The translations under genes were made by a program, and so were the position numbers. Positions 24,881 to 34,611 of a stretch of DNA of 64,000 nt are shown in pieces. The DNA lies in contig CALMIK010000096.1 in the NCBI GenBank assembly GCA_937863995.1, positions 1 to 64,000 on the forward strand, in the 5' to 3' direction. The notes below the pieces were generated by a model. That model was not told the DNA's origin, did not search any database, and worked only from the letters and a program-made list of their open reading frames with translations. Every line of letters starts with the position of its first letter. The first letter of the stretch is position 1. This DNA is from an uncultured Chelatococcus sp. (GTDB lineage: Bacteria; Pseudomonadota; Alphaproteobacteria; Rhizobiales; Beijerinckiaceae).

Positions 24881-25306
24881 ATGCTTTATGACTGGCTCAA
24901 GGCATTTCACATTATCTCGGTCATCGCGTGGATGGCGGCGTCGCTCTATCTGCCGCGCCTTTTCGTCTACCATGCCGAGGCGGAGCCTGGGTCCGACCGC
25001 ATTGCCGCCTTCAAGGTGATGGAGCGCCGGCTATACAAGGCGATCATGACCCCGGCGATGATTGCCACCTGGGTGTTCGGCCTGCTTCTGGTCTATGAAG
25101 GCGACTGGATCCGGTCGGGATGGCTGCACACCAAGCTTTTGCTGGTCCTTATCCTGTCGGGTTTTCACGGCTTTCTCGGCGGCGAATTGCGCCGGCTTGC
25201 CGCAGATAAAGGCACGCGCTCGTCACGCTTTTACCGTATCGCCAACGAGGTGCCGACGCTGCTGATGATCGCCATCGTGATTCTGGTGGTGTTGAAGCCA
25301 TTTTGA
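24881..25306 (+). CDS. hemJ: Protoporphyrinogen IX oxidase HemJ
   Basis: The 141-residue protein has four membrane segments. It opens with YDWLKAFHIISVIAWMAASLY, the HemJ signature containing the essential His, and later carries GWLHTKLLLVLIL with the conserved Lys. HemJ oxidises protoporphyrinogen IX in bacteria that lack HemG and HemY. The ATG at 24881 gives the normal family length; the frame is open to 24761, but the added part is not conserved. The order hemE-hemJ-rho is standard beside the alphaproteobacterial origin. Confidence 0.92.
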   Translation: MLYDWLKAFHIISVIAWMAASLYLPRLFVYHAEAEPGSDRIAAFKVMERRLYKAIMTPAMIATWVFGLLLVYEGDWIRSGWLHTKLLLVLILSGFHGFLGGELRRLAADKGTRSSRFYRIANEVPTLLMIAIVILVVLKPF

Positions 25307-25532
25307 GTCGGCCAGCGTATTTTTGCTGATTGGGCTTGAAATTGGCGTAAAAAGCCGTTAGGTATTGCGCACCTTCCTGATAGCAGGCTGGCGGGCGTTT
25401 TGCCATGTGCTTGTAGCCCCGCCGCATGTCGTCGTCGTGTATTTCGTATCATGACAGACACAGTTCCTGCCCTTCATCACATCTACCCCAAGGGTTGCGC
25501 TGTCAGCCCGCACAGACCGAGAGTTTTCCCCC

Positions 25533-26798
25533 ATGCGGGAGATCAAGCTTCAGGACCTCAAGTCCAAGACGCCGACCGAGCTTCTGGCTTTCGCCGAGGA
25601 GTTGTCGGTGGAGAACGCCAGCATCATGCGCAAGCAGGAGCTGATGTTCGCCATTCTCAAGCAACTGGCCGCGAGCGAGACCGAAATCATCGGTGAAGGC
25701 GTCGTTGAGGTTCTGCAGGACGGCTTCGGCTTCCTGCGCTCTTCCGACTCCAATTACCTCGCCGGTCCCGACGACATCTACGTTTCTCCTTCGCAGATCC
25801 GCCGCTTCGGCCTGCGCACCGGCGATACCGTCGAAGGCACCATCCGTGGCCCCAAAGACGGCGAGCGCTACTTCGCGCTGCTGAAGGTCAATACGATCAA
25901 TTTCGAAGACCCCGAAAAGATCCGTCACAAGGTTCATTTCGACAACCTGACGCCGCTCTATCCCAACGAGCGCCTGCGGTTGGAGACGGAAGAGCCGACG
26001 AAGAAGGACTTTTCGGCCCGCGTCATCGATATCGTTTCGCCCATCGGCAAGGGTCAGCGCGCCCTCATCGTGGCGCCGCCGCGCACCGGCAAGACGGTGC
26101 TGCTGCAGAACGTGGCGCAGTCGATCACGACGAATCATCCCGAGTGCTATCTTATCGTGCTGCTCATCGACGAGCGCCCGGAAGAAGTCACCGACATGCA
26201 GCGCTCGGTGAAGGGCGAGGTCATTTCGTCGACGTTCGACGAGCCGGCGACCCGTCACGTCCAGGTTGCCGAGATGGTGATCGAAAAGGCCAAGCGCCTT
26301 GTCGAGCATGGGCGCGATGTCGTCATCCTGCTCGATTCCATCACCCGCCTGGGGCGCGCCTATAACACCGTCGTGCCGTCTTCGGGCAAGGTGCTGACCG
26401 GTGGTGTGGATGCCAACGCGCTGCAGCGCCCGAAGCGCTTCTTCGGCGCGGCGCGCAATATCGAGGAAGGCGGCTCGTTGACCATCATCGCCACCGCGCT
26501 GATCGATACCGGCAGCCGCATGGACGAAGTCATCTTCGAGGAATTCAAGGGCACCGGCAACTCCGAGATCATTCTGGATCGCAAGGTTTCGGACAAGCGC
26601 GTGTTCCCTGCCCTCGACATCACCCGTTCGGGTACCCGCAAGGAAGAGCTGCTGGTTCCCGCCGATATTCTCAAGAAGACCTACGTGCTGCGCCGCATTC
26701 TCAATCCCATGGGCACTGTCGATGCGATGGAGTTCCTGCTCGACAAGCTGCGCCAGACACGCCGCAATGCCGATTTCTTCGATTCGATGAATACCTGA
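25533..26798 (+). CDS. rho: Transcription termination factor Rho
   Basis: The 421-residue hexameric RNA helicase starts with the N-terminal helix bundle ([16 protein letters not shown]). The RNA-binding cold-shock-like domain follows, containing [22 protein letters not shown]. The ATPase core has Walker [13 protein letters not shown] (K187) and the Q-loop/R-loop region [21 protein letters not shown]. All catalytic residues look intact. The 226-base leader upstream holds no other gene; rho is often autoregulated through such a leader. A terminator follows. Confidence 0.97.
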   Translation: MREIKLQDLKSKTPTELLAFAEELSVENASIMRKQELMFAILKQLAASETEIIGEGVVEVLQDGFGFLRSSDSNYLAGPDDIYVSPSQIRRFGLRTGDTVEGTIRGPKDGERYFALLKVNTINFEDPEKIRHKVHFDNLTPLYPNERLRLETEEPTKKDFSARVIDIVSPIGKGQRALIVAPPRTGKTVLLQNVAQSITTNHPECYLIVLLIDERPEEVTDMQRSVKGEVISSTFDEPATRHVQVAEMVIEKAKRLVEHGRDVVILLDSITRLGRAYNTVVPSSGKVLTGGVDANALQRPKRFFGAARNIEEGGSLTIIATALIDTGSRMDEVIFEEFKGTGNSEIILDRKVSDKRVFPALDITRSGTRKEELLVPADILKKTYVLRRILNPMGTVDAMEFLLDKLRQTRRNADFFDSMNT

Positions 26799-26867
26799 TC
26801 GGCGCTCGTGCAAGTGGTCGGTGGCTGTCATCGACCGGCGCATCACGAATTACCAAAATCGACCGAG

Positions 26868-26897
26868 GGCCTTTCGCTAACGCGAAGGGCCCTTGAT
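26868..26897 (+). terminator. Terminator downstream of rho
   Basis: GGGCCTTTCGC (26868-26878) pairs with GCGAAGGGCCC (26882-26892) across a TAA loop, with one G-U pair, and is followed by TTGATTTT. It separates rho from mnmE. Confidence 0.75.
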
Positions 26898-26944
26898 TTT
26901 GGGATATTCTGGTCACCACGGAAGCATCTCAACGGGAGAGCCTG

Positions 26945-28279
26945 ATGGCGCATAATAGCGATACCATCGTTGCGCTGGCGACAGCAGCGGGACGTTCCGC
27001 CATTGCCGTTGTGCGTCTCTCGGGACCGTCGACGCGCGCGATCGTTGCCGCTCTATGCGGCTCTGTGCCTCCTGCGCGCCGTGCAAGTCTGCGCACGGTT
27101 CGTGATGAGCGGGGTGACGTGCTCGATCATGCGCTCGTGTTGTTCTTTGCCGAGCCTGCGGGCTTTACCGGCGAAGACGCTGCCGAATTCCATCTCCACG
27201 GAGGGCAGGCTGTTGTCAGCTCGGTCGTGCGGGCGTTGATCGATACCGGCTTATGCAGGCTGGCGGAGCCAGGCGAATTTTCACGCCGGGCGTTCCTGAA
27301 CGGCAAGCTCGATTTGACGGCAGCCGAAGGCATTGCCGATCTGATCGATGCCGAAACCGAAGCCCAGCGCCGGCAGGCCGTGCGCCAGCTTGAAGGTGTC
27401 TTGGCCAACGCCGTGGAAGATTGGCGCGAACGTCTTTTGCAGGCGATGGCGTTTATCGAGGCTTCTCTCGATTTTTCGGATGAGGGCGATATTCCCGATG
27501 GCCTGGTCGAGCGGGGTATCGATGCTGCTCTGGCGGTGCAGGCGGAAATCAAAGTGGTGCTTGAGAGTGCAAAGACTGGGGAGCGCCTGCGCGAGGGCTT
27601 TGCGGTTGCTATCGTCGGGCCACCGAACGCGGGGAAATCGACATTGCTCAACCGCATCGCCGGCCGGGACGTCGCCATCGTCTCTCCCCTGGCTGGCACG
27701 ACGCGCGATGCCATCGAGGTGCGGTGCGATCTCGGCGGCATTCCTGTAACCTTTATCGATACAGCTGGTTTGCGAGACACCGACGACCCAATCGAACGCG
27801 AAGGAGTAGCCCGCGCGCTGGCGCGTGCAACCGACGCCGATGTGATCCTGCAATTGCGTGCGTCGGACGATAGCTCACACGATATGATCATGCCGGACCT
27901 TGCGTCCATGGATCACCGGATCGTGGCGGTGCGGACCAAAGCCGACATCGCTCCTCCTTCCCTATCGGACGAAGCTACCATCACCATTTCCGCGGTGACC
28001 GGCGAAGGCATCGATGCGTTACTTGCCGCCGTGCAACAACGGGTTGGCGTTCACTCCAGCCATGCAGGCTTGATTACGCGCGAAAGACACCGCCGGGCGT
28101 TGTCCGATACGGTGGGGCATCTTGACCGGGTTGCATTTGCGTCGACTATCGCATTTGATTCTGAACTGGTGGCGGAAGACCTACGGCTTGCGTTGCGCTC
28201 CCTCGGAGGCATTACTGGCAAAGTGAATGTGGAAGATATGCTCGACCGGCTATTTTCGGGATTCTGTATCGGCAAATAA
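26945..28279 (+). CDS. mnmE: tRNA uridine-5-carboxymethylaminomethyl(34) GTPase MnmE
   Basis: The 444-residue protein acts with MnmG to modify U34 of several tRNAs. The N-terminal folate-binding domain starts DTIVALATAAGRSAIAVVRLSG. A helical domain encloses the G domain, with G1 VGPPNAGKST (about residues 225-234), GTTRD, and DTAGLRDTDD. The G4 motif is TKAD instead of the usual NKxD. The protein ends with the family Cys motif FCIGK. It is the first gene of the mnmE-mnmG-rsmG-parA-parB block; a parS site lies just after its stop. Confidence 0.95.
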   Translation: MAHNSDTIVALATAAGRSAIAVVRLSGPSTRAIVAALCGSVPPARRASLRTVRDERGDVLDHALVLFFAEPAGFTGEDAAEFHLHGGQAVVSSVVRALIDTGLCRLAEPGEFSRRAFLNGKLDLTAAEGIADLIDAETEAQRRQAVRQLEGVLANAVEDWRERLLQAMAFIEASLDFSDEGDIPDGLVERGIDAALAVQAEIKVVLESAKTGERLREGFAVAIVGPPNAGKSTLLNRIAGRDVAIVSPLAGTTRDAIEVRCDLGGIPVTFIDTAGLRDTDDPIEREGVARALARATDADVILQLRASDDSSHDMIMPDLASMDHRIVAVRTKADIAPPSLSDEATITISAVTGEGIDALLAAVQQRVGVHSSHAGLITRERHRRALSDTVGHLDRVAFASTIAFDSELVAEDLRLALRSLGGITGKVNVEDMLDRLFSGFCIGK

Positions 28280-28288
28280 TCCTTGGGG

Positions 28289-28304
28289 TGTTTCACGTGA
28301 AACG
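28289..28304. other. parS: parS site between mnmE and mnmG
   Basis: TGTTTCACGTGAAACG matches 15 of 16 bases of the parS consensus; only the last base differs. It lies in the gap upstream of mnmG, about 2.7 kb from parA, in the usual ori-proximal position for a centromere site. Confidence 0.8.
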
Positions 28305-28478
28305 ATTGTGAGCGCGCCACTGGAAATACACCATTCCTCTGTCGGGCGTGATCGTATATATGAAGCTCTCGCTGCTTGTTGCGATCCATGGATTGAAGAA
28401 TGCATCCGAGATGCATCGGCCGCGAAACCTTACGAAACTCCGTCATGAACACACGTCAAATCTGAAGAACCAGTTATA

Positions 28479-30386
28479 ATGATTCAGTCTGAAGCGCGGT
28501 ATGATGTTATCGTCATCGGCGGAGGCCATGCGGGCACTGAAGCCGCAGCGGCTGCCGCACGATGCGGCGCGTCGGTTGCGTTGATCACGCATCAGTTCGC
28601 CACGATTGGCGCAATGTCATGCAATCCAGCTATTGGCGGCTTGGGCAAAGGCCATCTCGTTCGCGAAATTGACGCGCTCGACGGTGTGATGGCCCGTGCT
28701 GCGGACCTTGGCGGAATCCAATTCCGCCTTCTGAACCGTCGCAAGGGCCCTGCCGTTCGCGGACCAAGGGCGCAGGCTGACCGCAAGCTTTATGCTCAGG
28801 CCGTGCAGGCGGCGATCAGCAATACCGACAATCTTCGGGTCATTGAAGGCGAAGCTGCTGACCTTGTGGTCGAGCAAGGTCGTCTGGCGGCGGTTACCCT
28901 TGTGGATGGGCGTGTGTTCGCAACGGGCGCAGCAGTCTTGACCACTGGCACCTTTTTGCGCGGCTTGATTCACATCGGGGATAAGCAGATACGTGCCGGT
29001 CGCATGGGCGAGGCACCATCTGATCACCTGTCCGCGACGTTGCTGCGGCACGGACTGTCGCTCGGACGCCTTAAGACCGGAACACCCGCCCGTTTGGACG
29101 GACGCACAATCGACTGGAATTCGCTTGAAATGCAGCCGGGGGATGATGACCCGGAACCGTTTTCCTTGCTGACCGAGAGCCTGCCCAATCCGCAAATCGC
29201 TTGTGGTATTACGCGTACGACGGCGCGGACACACGCGATCATCCGCGAGAACATCCATCGTTCACCACTATATGCCGGAGTGATCGAAAGCAGGGGCCCC
29301 AGATATTGCCCGTCGATCGAGGACAAAGTGGTGCGCTTCGCCGACCGCGAAAGCCACCAGATTTTCCTCGAGCCGGAAGGACTTGACGACCACACGGTTT
29401 ATCCCAACGGCATCTCGACCTCCTTGCCGCAAGACGTGCAGGAGGCGTTTATCCGGTCGATGCCGGGATTGGAGCAGGTGACAATTCTTCGTCCAGGTTA
29501 TGCCATCGAATACGACTTTGTCGATCCGCGTCATCTTCAGCCCACCCTTGAAACTAAGGCTATCAAAGGGCTGTTCCTGGCCGGGCAGATAAACGGCACG
29601 ACAGGGTATGAGGAAGCCGGCGCTCAAGGCCTGATGGCCGGAATGAATGCGGCCTGCCGCGCTGGCGGGCAAGACGGGCAGGTTCTCGACCGTGCCGATG
29701 GCTACATCGGCGTGATGATCGACGATCTGGTTACGCATGGCGTGAGCGAACCATACCGCATGTTTACTTCGCGGTCAGAGTACAGGCTTAGCTTGCGCGT
29801 CGACAATGCCGATGACAGGCTGACCGGCAAAGGCATCGCATGGGGTTGTGTCGGCGGGCGGCGCGCCGCGCTTCATGAAGAGCGTCAAAGATTGCTGACT
29901 GAATGGCGTACGCGACTCGAAAGCTGGAGTCTGACCCCGACAGAGGCAGCCCGCTTCGGTATTGCCCTTAACCGCGATGGGCAAAGGCGGACAGCTTTTC
30001 AATTGCTGTCGTATCCGGATATAACGGCCGAAAATCTGCAATCGGTATGGCCGGAAATTGCAGGCATGCCAGCGTGGCTTCGTGGAAGGTTAGAGACGGA
30101 CGCCGTCTACGCTGTATATCTCGACCGGCAGGTTGAGGATATTGCCGCCTTTCGACGTGATGAGGCTCTTGCGTTGCCGACTGATATGGTTTTCGAAGCC
30201 ATGCCGGGGCTGTCGGGTGAACTGCGGCACAAGTTATCGGTCGTGCGTCCGGCGACTCTTGGCCAAGCGGCGCGCATTGAGGGCATAACGCCCGCTGCTC
30301 TGGCGATCCTTGCCGCGCATGTGAACAACCGCAAGCGGAGCAATGAAGCGTCAGACAGCCTGCGGAATGAGGTGATATCAGCGTGA
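28479..30386 (+). CDS. mnmG: tRNA uridine-5-carboxymethylaminomethyl(34) synthesis enzyme MnmG
   Basis: The 635-residue FAD enzyme forms a complex with MnmE. The FAD-binding motif [19 protein letters not shown] is near the N-terminus. The family signatures [21 protein letters not shown] (here [16 protein letters not shown], about residues 88-103) and [20 protein letters not shown] (about residues 368-387) are both present. The C-terminal helical domain that contacts MnmE is complete. The stop overlaps the rsmG start, so the genes are coupled. Confidence 0.96.
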   Translation: MIQSEARYDVIVIGGGHAGTEAAAAAARCGASVALITHQFATIGAMSCNPAIGGLGKGHLVREIDALDGVMARAADLGGIQFRLLNRRKGPAVRGPRAQADRKLYAQAVQAAISNTDNLRVIEGEAADLVVEQGRLAAVTLVDGRVFATGAAVLTTGTFLRGLIHIGDKQIRAGRMGEAPSDHLSATLLRHGLSLGRLKTGTPARLDGRTIDWNSLEMQPGDDDPEPFSLLTESLPNPQIACGITRTTARTHAIIRENIHRSPLYAGVIESRGPRYCPSIEDKVVRFADRESHQIFLEPEGLDDHTVYPNGISTSLPQDVQEAFIRSMPGLEQVTILRPGYAIEYDFVDPRHLQPTLETKAIKGLFLAGQINGTTGYEEAGAQGLMAGMNAACRAGGQDGQVLDRADGYIGVMIDDLVTHGVSEPYRMFTSRSEYRLSLRVDNADDRLTGKGIAWGCVGGRRAALHEERQRLLTEWRTRLESWSLTPTEAARFGIALNRDGQRRTAFQLLSYPDITAENLQSVWPEIAGMPAWLRGRLETDAVYAVYLDRQVEDIAAFRRDEALALPTDMVFEAMPGLSGELRHKLSVVRPATLGQAARIEGITPAALAILAAHVNNRKRSNEASDSLRNEVISA

Positions 30387-31054
30387 CAGGTGTGGTCGAA
30401 GCAGAAACGCGAGCTGCTATTGAAGCGCTGGCGAAGACTTATGCCGTTTCACGTGAAACAGGTGCGCGGCTCGGCGTGTTGGTGCAGGAATTGCGCCGTT
30501 GGCAAAAAGTCAAGAATTTGGTGGGACCATCGACGTTGGATAATGTCTGGACCCGTCATGTCGCGGACTCGCTACAGCTGTTCGAGGTGGCTTCCGATGC
30601 GCGACGTTGGCTCGACCTCGGGTCGGGAGCGGGCTTTCCGGGTATCGTGATTGGCATATTGCTTGCTGAACAAGGCGGCGGGTCCATTGATCTTGTCGAA
30701 AGCAATGGCCGCAAATGCGCGTTCTTACGCCACGCCATCCGTGCTACCGGCGCGCGGGCGACCGTGCACGAGAAGCGGATCGAGGACGTGGTGCCCACGT
30801 TGCTCGGTGAAAATATCGAGGTGGTGACCGCCCGCGCGCTGGCCCCCCTCGCCGATCTGTTGCGAATGTCGAAAGACTTGTTGAGAAATGGCGCTATCGG
30901 CGTGTTTCCCAAAGGGCAAGACTGGGAACATGAATTGACCCAGGTGCCCAAATCCTGGAGAATCAACTTGGACACTTACCCGAGCAGAATCGAGCCACGC
31001 AGCCGGATTCTCGTTGTTCGGGAGCTTCACGAGGGCGATGCCAGCCATGACTGA
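30383..31054 (+). CDS. rsmG: 16S rRNA (guanine(527)-N7)-methyltransferase RsmG
   Basis: The 223-residue methyltransferase modifies G527 of 16S rRNA, and its loss gives low-level streptomycin resistance in several bacteria. The SAM-binding motif is [17 protein letters not shown] at about residues 75-91, preceded by the family motif [20 protein letters not shown]. The start is a GTG that overlaps the mnmG stop. A near-perfect parS site lies inside the coding region at 30445-30460. The 3' end overlaps parA by a few bases. Confidence 0.94.
   Translation: MTGVVEAETRAAIEALAKTYAVSRETGARLGVLVQELRRWQKVKNLVGPSTLDNVWTRHVADSLQLFEVASDARRWLDLGSGAGFPGIVIGILLAEQGGGSIDLVESNGRKCAFLRHAIRATGARATVHEKRIEDVVPTLLGENIEVVTARALAPLADLLRMSKDLLRNGAIGVFPKGQDWEHELTQVPKSWRINLDTYPSRIEPRSRILVVRELHEGDASHD
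30445..30460. other. parS: parS site inside rsmG
   Basis: CGTTTCACGTGAAACA matches 15 of 16 bases of the consensus; only the first base differs. It encodes residues of the RsmG N-terminal region (VSRET). A centromere site maintained within a reading frame is common near parAB. Confidence 0.8.
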
Positions 31055-31892
31055 CGTGGACAACCTTTTGGAAGCCAGGGGCGCGCCGAGCACAGGCCGA
31101 ATTCGCGTTCTGGCTCTTGCTAACCAAAAGGGCGGCGTGGGCAAGACCACGACGGCCATCAACCTCGGTACGGCGCTTGCTGCAATCGGCGAGCGGGTGC
31201 TCATCATCGATCTCGACCCGCAGGGCAATGCCTCAACCGGTTTGGGCGTCGATCGTCAAAGCCGCAAAATCTCCACATACGATGTCATGGTTGGAACGGC
31301 GACGCTGGAAGAAGCGCTGCTGGAGACATCAGTTCCGGGATTAGCGGTAGCGCCGTCGACGCTCGATTTGCTCGGCGTTGAGCTGGAAATCGCCTCGAGC
31401 CGCGACCGGGTGCGCCGCCTCAGCAACGCCATCGACAAACTCGGGCGCGACATTCAGCCAAACGGTTTCACCTACGTGTTGATCGATTGCCCGCCATCGC
31501 TCAATCTGCTGACCATCAATGCGCTGACGGCTGCAAACGCGGTACTTGTGCCGTTGCAGTGCGAATTTTTCGCACTCGAAGGCTTGAGCCAGTTGCTGAA
31601 GACGGTGGAACAAGTGCGCGCGTCGCTCAATCCGGGTCTCGGTATTCACGGCATTGTTCTGACGATGTTCGATCCGCGCAACAATCTTTCCAATCAGGTG
31701 GTTGCCGATGTGCGCCAGTTCATGGGCGCCAAGGTCTACGACACGATTATCCCGCGGAATGTGCGTGTGTCGGAAGCGCCGTCGCACGGTAAGCCGGTGC
31801 TGCTCTATGATTTGAAATGCGCCGGTTCGCAGGCCTATTTGAAGTTGGCTTCCGAAATCATTCAGCGGGAACGGGTGCTGCGTGCCGCTTGA
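31047..31892 (+). CDS. parA: Chromosome partitioning ATPase ParA (Soj)
   Basis: The 281-residue ATPase has the deviant Walker A KGGVGKTTTA (K28 and K33) near its start, the Walker A' region IIDLDPQGNASTG, and the Walker B-like VLIDCPPSLNLLT. It binds DNA non-specifically in its ATP form and pulls ParB-parS complexes apart. I chose the ATG at 31047, with GAGGG 11 bases upstream. An in-frame ATG at 31038 is only two bases from that sequence. parB follows after 24 bases, in the same operon. Confidence 0.95.
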   Translation: MTDVDNLLEARGAPSTGRIRVLALANQKGGVGKTTTAINLGTALAAIGERVLIIDLDPQGNASTGLGVDRQSRKISTYDVMVGTATLEEALLETSVPGLAVAPSTLDLLGVELEIASSRDRVRRLSNAIDKLGRDIQPNGFTYVLIDCPPSLNLLTINALTAANAVLVPLQCEFFALEGLSQLLKTVEQVRASLNPGLGIHGIVLTMFDPRNNLSNQVVADVRQFMGAKVYDTIIPRNVRVSEAPSHGKPVLLYDLKCAGSQAYLKLASEIIQRERVLRAA

Positions 31893-31916
31893 CGCGCGCC
31901 TTTGATGGAGAGCGAT

Positions 31917-32819
31917 ATGGCAGATGAGGTAAACCGTTCTCGATTGGGGCGCGGGCTGGCGGCGCTGATCGGCGATATCAGCGGTGAATTCGGGGGCGGT
32001 GAATTCGCCGAGGGGGCTCGGCCGGCAGCTGCGGGGCTCCAACGGGTGCCGATCGAGTTCTTGCGCCCCAATCCGCGCAATCCCCGCAAGATTTTCGATG
32101 CCGATTTGCTCGATGATCTCGCTGCTTCAATTCGCGAGCGGGGATTGCTGCAGCCAATCGTCGTGCGTTCCGTGCGCGGCGTTGCAGACGTTTATGAGAT
32201 TATCGCCGGTGAGCGGCGCTGGCGAGCCGCGCAGCGCGCTAACCTGCATCAGGTTCCGATCGTTATCGTAGAGGCTGACGATCGCGTTGCGCTTGAGATC
32301 GCCATTATCGAGAACGTGCAGCGCACGGACCTCAATCCACTCGAAGAGGCTGCCGGCTATGAGCAGCTTATCGCCGAGTTCAACTACTCCCAGAATGACC
32401 TGGCCCAGGCCATCGGCAAGAGCCGTAGCCATGTTGCCAACACACTGAGGCTGGCGCGGCTGCCGGACTCGATCAAGCAATTGGTCAATGACGGTCGGCT
32501 GTCGGCGGGGCATGCGCGGGCCTTGCTCGCGGTGAGTAACCCTGAAGACGTTGCGCATCAGATTATCGATCGGGGATTGACAGTCCGCGACGTGGAGAAA
32601 ATTGCCCAGCGGGAAGCGAGCGCGGCAGCAGACGGTGCAGTGGGCGCTCAGCGGGCGAAAGCAGAAAAAGATCCGGACACGCGTGCGCTTGAGCAGGCGT
32701 TGGAGGAAGTTCTCGGATTGTCGGTGTCGATTGCGCATAAATCGAACGGCGGTGAGGTTCGTTTGCGCTACAAGACGCTTGAGCAGCTCGATGGTCTATG
32801 CCGGCGGCTGCGCGGCTAA
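31917..32819 (+). CDS. parB: Chromosome partitioning protein ParB (Spo0J)
   Basis: The 300-residue protein has the N-terminal ParA-stimulating peptide (RSRLGRGLAALIGD). A CTP-binding ParB/Srx domain follows, with GLLQPIVVR and GERRWRAAQRA (about residues 88-115) and ENVQRTDLNPLEEA. The helix-turn-helix that reads parS (QNDLAQAIGKSRSHVANTLRLARL) and a C-terminal dimerisation domain complete it. The ATG at 31917 has GGAG six bases upstream; earlier TTG and ATG codons at 31902 and 31905 are less likely. Two good parS sites lie within 4 kb upstream. A palindromic repeat begins at its stop codon. Confidence 0.95.
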   Translation: MADEVNRSRLGRGLAALIGDISGEFGGGEFAEGARPAAAGLQRVPIEFLRPNPRNPRKIFDADLLDDLAASIRERGLLQPIVVRSVRGVADVYEIIAGERRWRAAQRANLHQVPIVIVEADDRVALEIAIIENVQRTDLNPLEEAAGYEQLIAEFNYSQNDLAQAIGKSRSHVANTLRLARLPDSIKQLVNDGRLSAGHARALLAVSNPEDVAHQIIDRGLTVRDVEKIAQREASAAADGAVGAQRAKAEKDPDTRALEQALEEVLGLSVSIAHKSNGGEVRLRYKTLEQLDGLCRRLRG

Positions 32820-32866
32820 AGCGTTTTCAAGCAAAGTGTGTGCCGCTTTGCGTGAAGAAAACGCGT
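32818..32866. repeat. AAAGCGTTTTC-type palindromic intergenic repeat
   Basis: The stretch opens AAAGCGTTTTCAAGCAAAG and closes CTTTGCGTGAAGAAAACGC, so its two arms pair imperfectly around a short loop. It overlaps the parB stop codon. Repeats of this form (GCGTTTTC...GAAAACGC) are very common between genes in Hyphomicrobiales. It directly precedes a second palindrome at 32881, giving a composite element. Confidence 0.65.
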
Positions 32867-32880
32867 TAATTCAGAAAGTT

Positions 32881-32920
32881 AAAGCATTTTTGCGTTTCAA
32901 CGAAACGTCGAAATGCTTTA
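32881..32920. repeat. Palindromic intergenic repeat, copy 3 (best preserved)
   Basis: The sequence starts AAAGCATTTTTGCGTTTC, has a central AAC, and ends GAAACGTCGAAATGCTTT, so the whole 40 bases is a near-perfect inverted repeat. Copies lie at 2562-2601 and, as a half, at 19314-19343. Together with the element at 32818 it fills most of the space between parB and ppa. Confidence 0.7.
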
Positions 32921-33012
32921 AGGGCCCATTAAATCTCTAAGAGATTGAATTAAAAAATATTTTTGGCATCATTATCGAATTGAAAGCCGCATTATTGCAG
33001 CGGCGCGTACCG

Positions 33013-33053
33013 AAAAAAATCGTGCCATCCCCTCGCTGAAGCGATGGCACGAT
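33013..33053 (-). terminator. Rho-independent terminator of ppa
   Basis: Read on the minus strand, GATCGTGCCATC-type arms (33043-33053 with 33019-33029, 11 paired bases) are followed by seven T residues. It ends the ppa transcript. The A run on the plus strand means it is not a good terminator for parB. Confidence 0.9.
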
Positions 33054-33065
33054 CCGGTATCGGCG

Positions 33066-33602
33066 TTATGCCTTTTCTGCTTCGGCGCGCTCGATGGCTT
33101 CCGAAATCAGCGTGCGGGCCTCTTCGGCATCGCCCCAGCGGACGATCTTGACCCACTTGTTCTTCTCGAGATCCTTGTAGTGAGCGAAGAAGTGCTCGAT
33201 CTGCTCCAGCGTGATCTCGGGCAGATCCGTGTGGTTCTGCACGCGGTCATAGCGGCGGGTGAGCTTGCTCGACGGGACGGCGATGAGCTTCTCGTCCTGG
33301 CCAGCTTCGTCTTCCATGATCAGCACGCCGACAATGCGCACCGAGATGACCGAGCCGGGCAGCAGGGCGCGGGTGTTGACGACCAGCACGTCGGCCGGGT
33401 CGCCGTCGCCCGAAAGCGTGTGCGGAATGAAGCCGTAGTTGCCCGGATAGCGCATCGGCGTGTAGAGGAAGCGGTCGACGAACAGCGTGCCGGATTCCTT
33501 GTCCAGCTCGTACTTGATCGGCTCCCCCCCGATCGGCACCTCGATGACGACGTTTACTTCGTGAGGGGGATTCTTGCCGATCGGAATAGCCTCTAGACGC
33601 AT
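33066..33602 (-). CDS. ppa: Inorganic pyrophosphatase (family I)
   Basis: The 178-residue enzyme hydrolyses pyrophosphate to phosphate. The active site is fully visible: [21 protein letters not shown] with the Lys and Glu ligands, [11 protein letters not shown], and the metal-binding DGDPADVLV (about residues 66-74). Length and motifs fit the hexameric bacterial type. It is monocistronic with its own terminator. The 248 bases upstream, towards the end of the GNAT gene, show no other gene. Confidence 0.97.
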   Translation of the reverse strand: MRLEAIPIGKNPPHEVNVVIEVPIGGEPIKYELDKESGTLFVDRFLYTPMRYPGNYGFIPHTLSGDGDPADVLVVNTRALLPGSVISVRIVGVLIMEDEAGQDEKLIAVPSSKLTRRYDRVQNHTDLPEITLEQIEHFFAHYKDLEKNKWVKIVRWGDAEEARTLISEAIERAEAEKA

Positions 33603-33850
33603 GATGAGAACTCCTGAATGGAAGGATGCCGCATCGCGCGCATCCAGAGCGGCGCTGGGCGCGGCGGACCGCGGTCACGGGTCGATGCAGAACCGCGGAT
33701 CACGGGCGGACAATAACCCGGTGACGATCACGATCCCGACAATCGACGGCGCGTCTTTCTACAGCATGAATGCAGAAAGTAAAGTTGGCTTTTGGGCGTG
33801 AATTCAGCACCCTCCGGCCACCTAACCGCATGACGTATTGTCATGCATGC

Positions 33851-34357
33851 TCAGGGAAAGACGTAAGCCACGCGGGTAAGCGGCTTTTCGCCGATGCGTA
33901 TCGTCTCCAGCGTTGAGATCCTGCCGCCGAGACGCTCGTAGAAGCGGCAGGCGCGCTCGTTGTCCTGCAGCGCCCACGTCAGCAAGCCCTTGCAGCCGCG
34001 CGCGGAAAGATCACGCCGGGCGGTGGCGAAGAGCTGGGTGCCGAGGCCGAGGCCCTGAAAAACCGGATCGAGATAGAGCTCGTCGATTTCACCCTGCTGC
34101 GGCAGGGACAGGCTGCGGCTGGTGCCGAAGCTGGCATAGCCCGCTATGCGGTTGCCGAGATCGAGAACGATAAGGCTGCGGGTGCGCCCGGAAGTGCGCC
34201 GCCACCAACGCGGGCCGCGATACGCGATCATCCGCTCCAGCGCAACGCCCGGAACGATGCCTCTGTAAGCCTCTCGCCACGACGCATCATGGACCGCCGC
34301 CAGCGCTTGTGCATCTGACGGTCGTGCGGCACGGATGCTGATGACCACCTCGCTCAT
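33851..34357 (-). CDS. GNAT-family N-acetyltransferase
   Basis: The 168-residue protein has a GNAT fold: IRAARPSDAQALAAVHDASW at the start, then the acetyl-CoA loop in LYLDPVFQGLGLGTQLFATA (about residues 94-113), and NERACRFYERLGG near the end. The substrate cannot be told from sequence. The ATG at 34357 gives a normal family length, but no good ribosome binding site is visible. The frame extends to 34435 with a Cys-rich, unconserved leader. It is divergent from the phosphatase operon to the right. Confidence 0.82.
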   Translation of the reverse strand: MSEVVISIRAARPSDAQALAAVHDASWREAYRGIVPGVALERMIAYRGPRWWRRTSGRTRSLIVLDLGNRIAGYASFGTSRSLSLPQQGEIDELYLDPVFQGLGLGTQLFATARRDLSARGCKGLLTWALQDNERACRFYERLGGRISTLETIRIGEKPLTRVAYVFP

Positions 34358-34611
34358 GAAGGGAAGTCTAGAATGCCGTGTATCGCCCGACAAGATGCAA
34401 AGCCTGCAACGGCCCGTACATGAATAAAATTTCACGCGAGTTGTGATCCGGCGTGGGGCCTGCTATGCCGTTGCGACGAGCGGGAAGGGCGCGCAGGCTC
34501 AAGGCGCGCATGGCCTGCGGAGAGTTTTGACCGCGCCGGACGGCGCCGATCGGGTGGCGCCAGCGTGATCCCGGTCCGGCGGCGGGGCGCCATAGCAGAT
34601 GCCGGAGTAAC

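Noticed and set aside
26945..28279. MnmE as a broken GTPase because the G4 motif is TKAD
   Set aside because: All other G motifs and the C-terminal Cys motif are intact; G4 variants occur in functional MnmE proteins.
26945..32819. Possible foreign origin of the mnmE-parB block from its slightly lower GC by eye
   Set aside because: Spot counts of short stretches gave values overlapping those of other genes, and the gene order is ancestral for the class.
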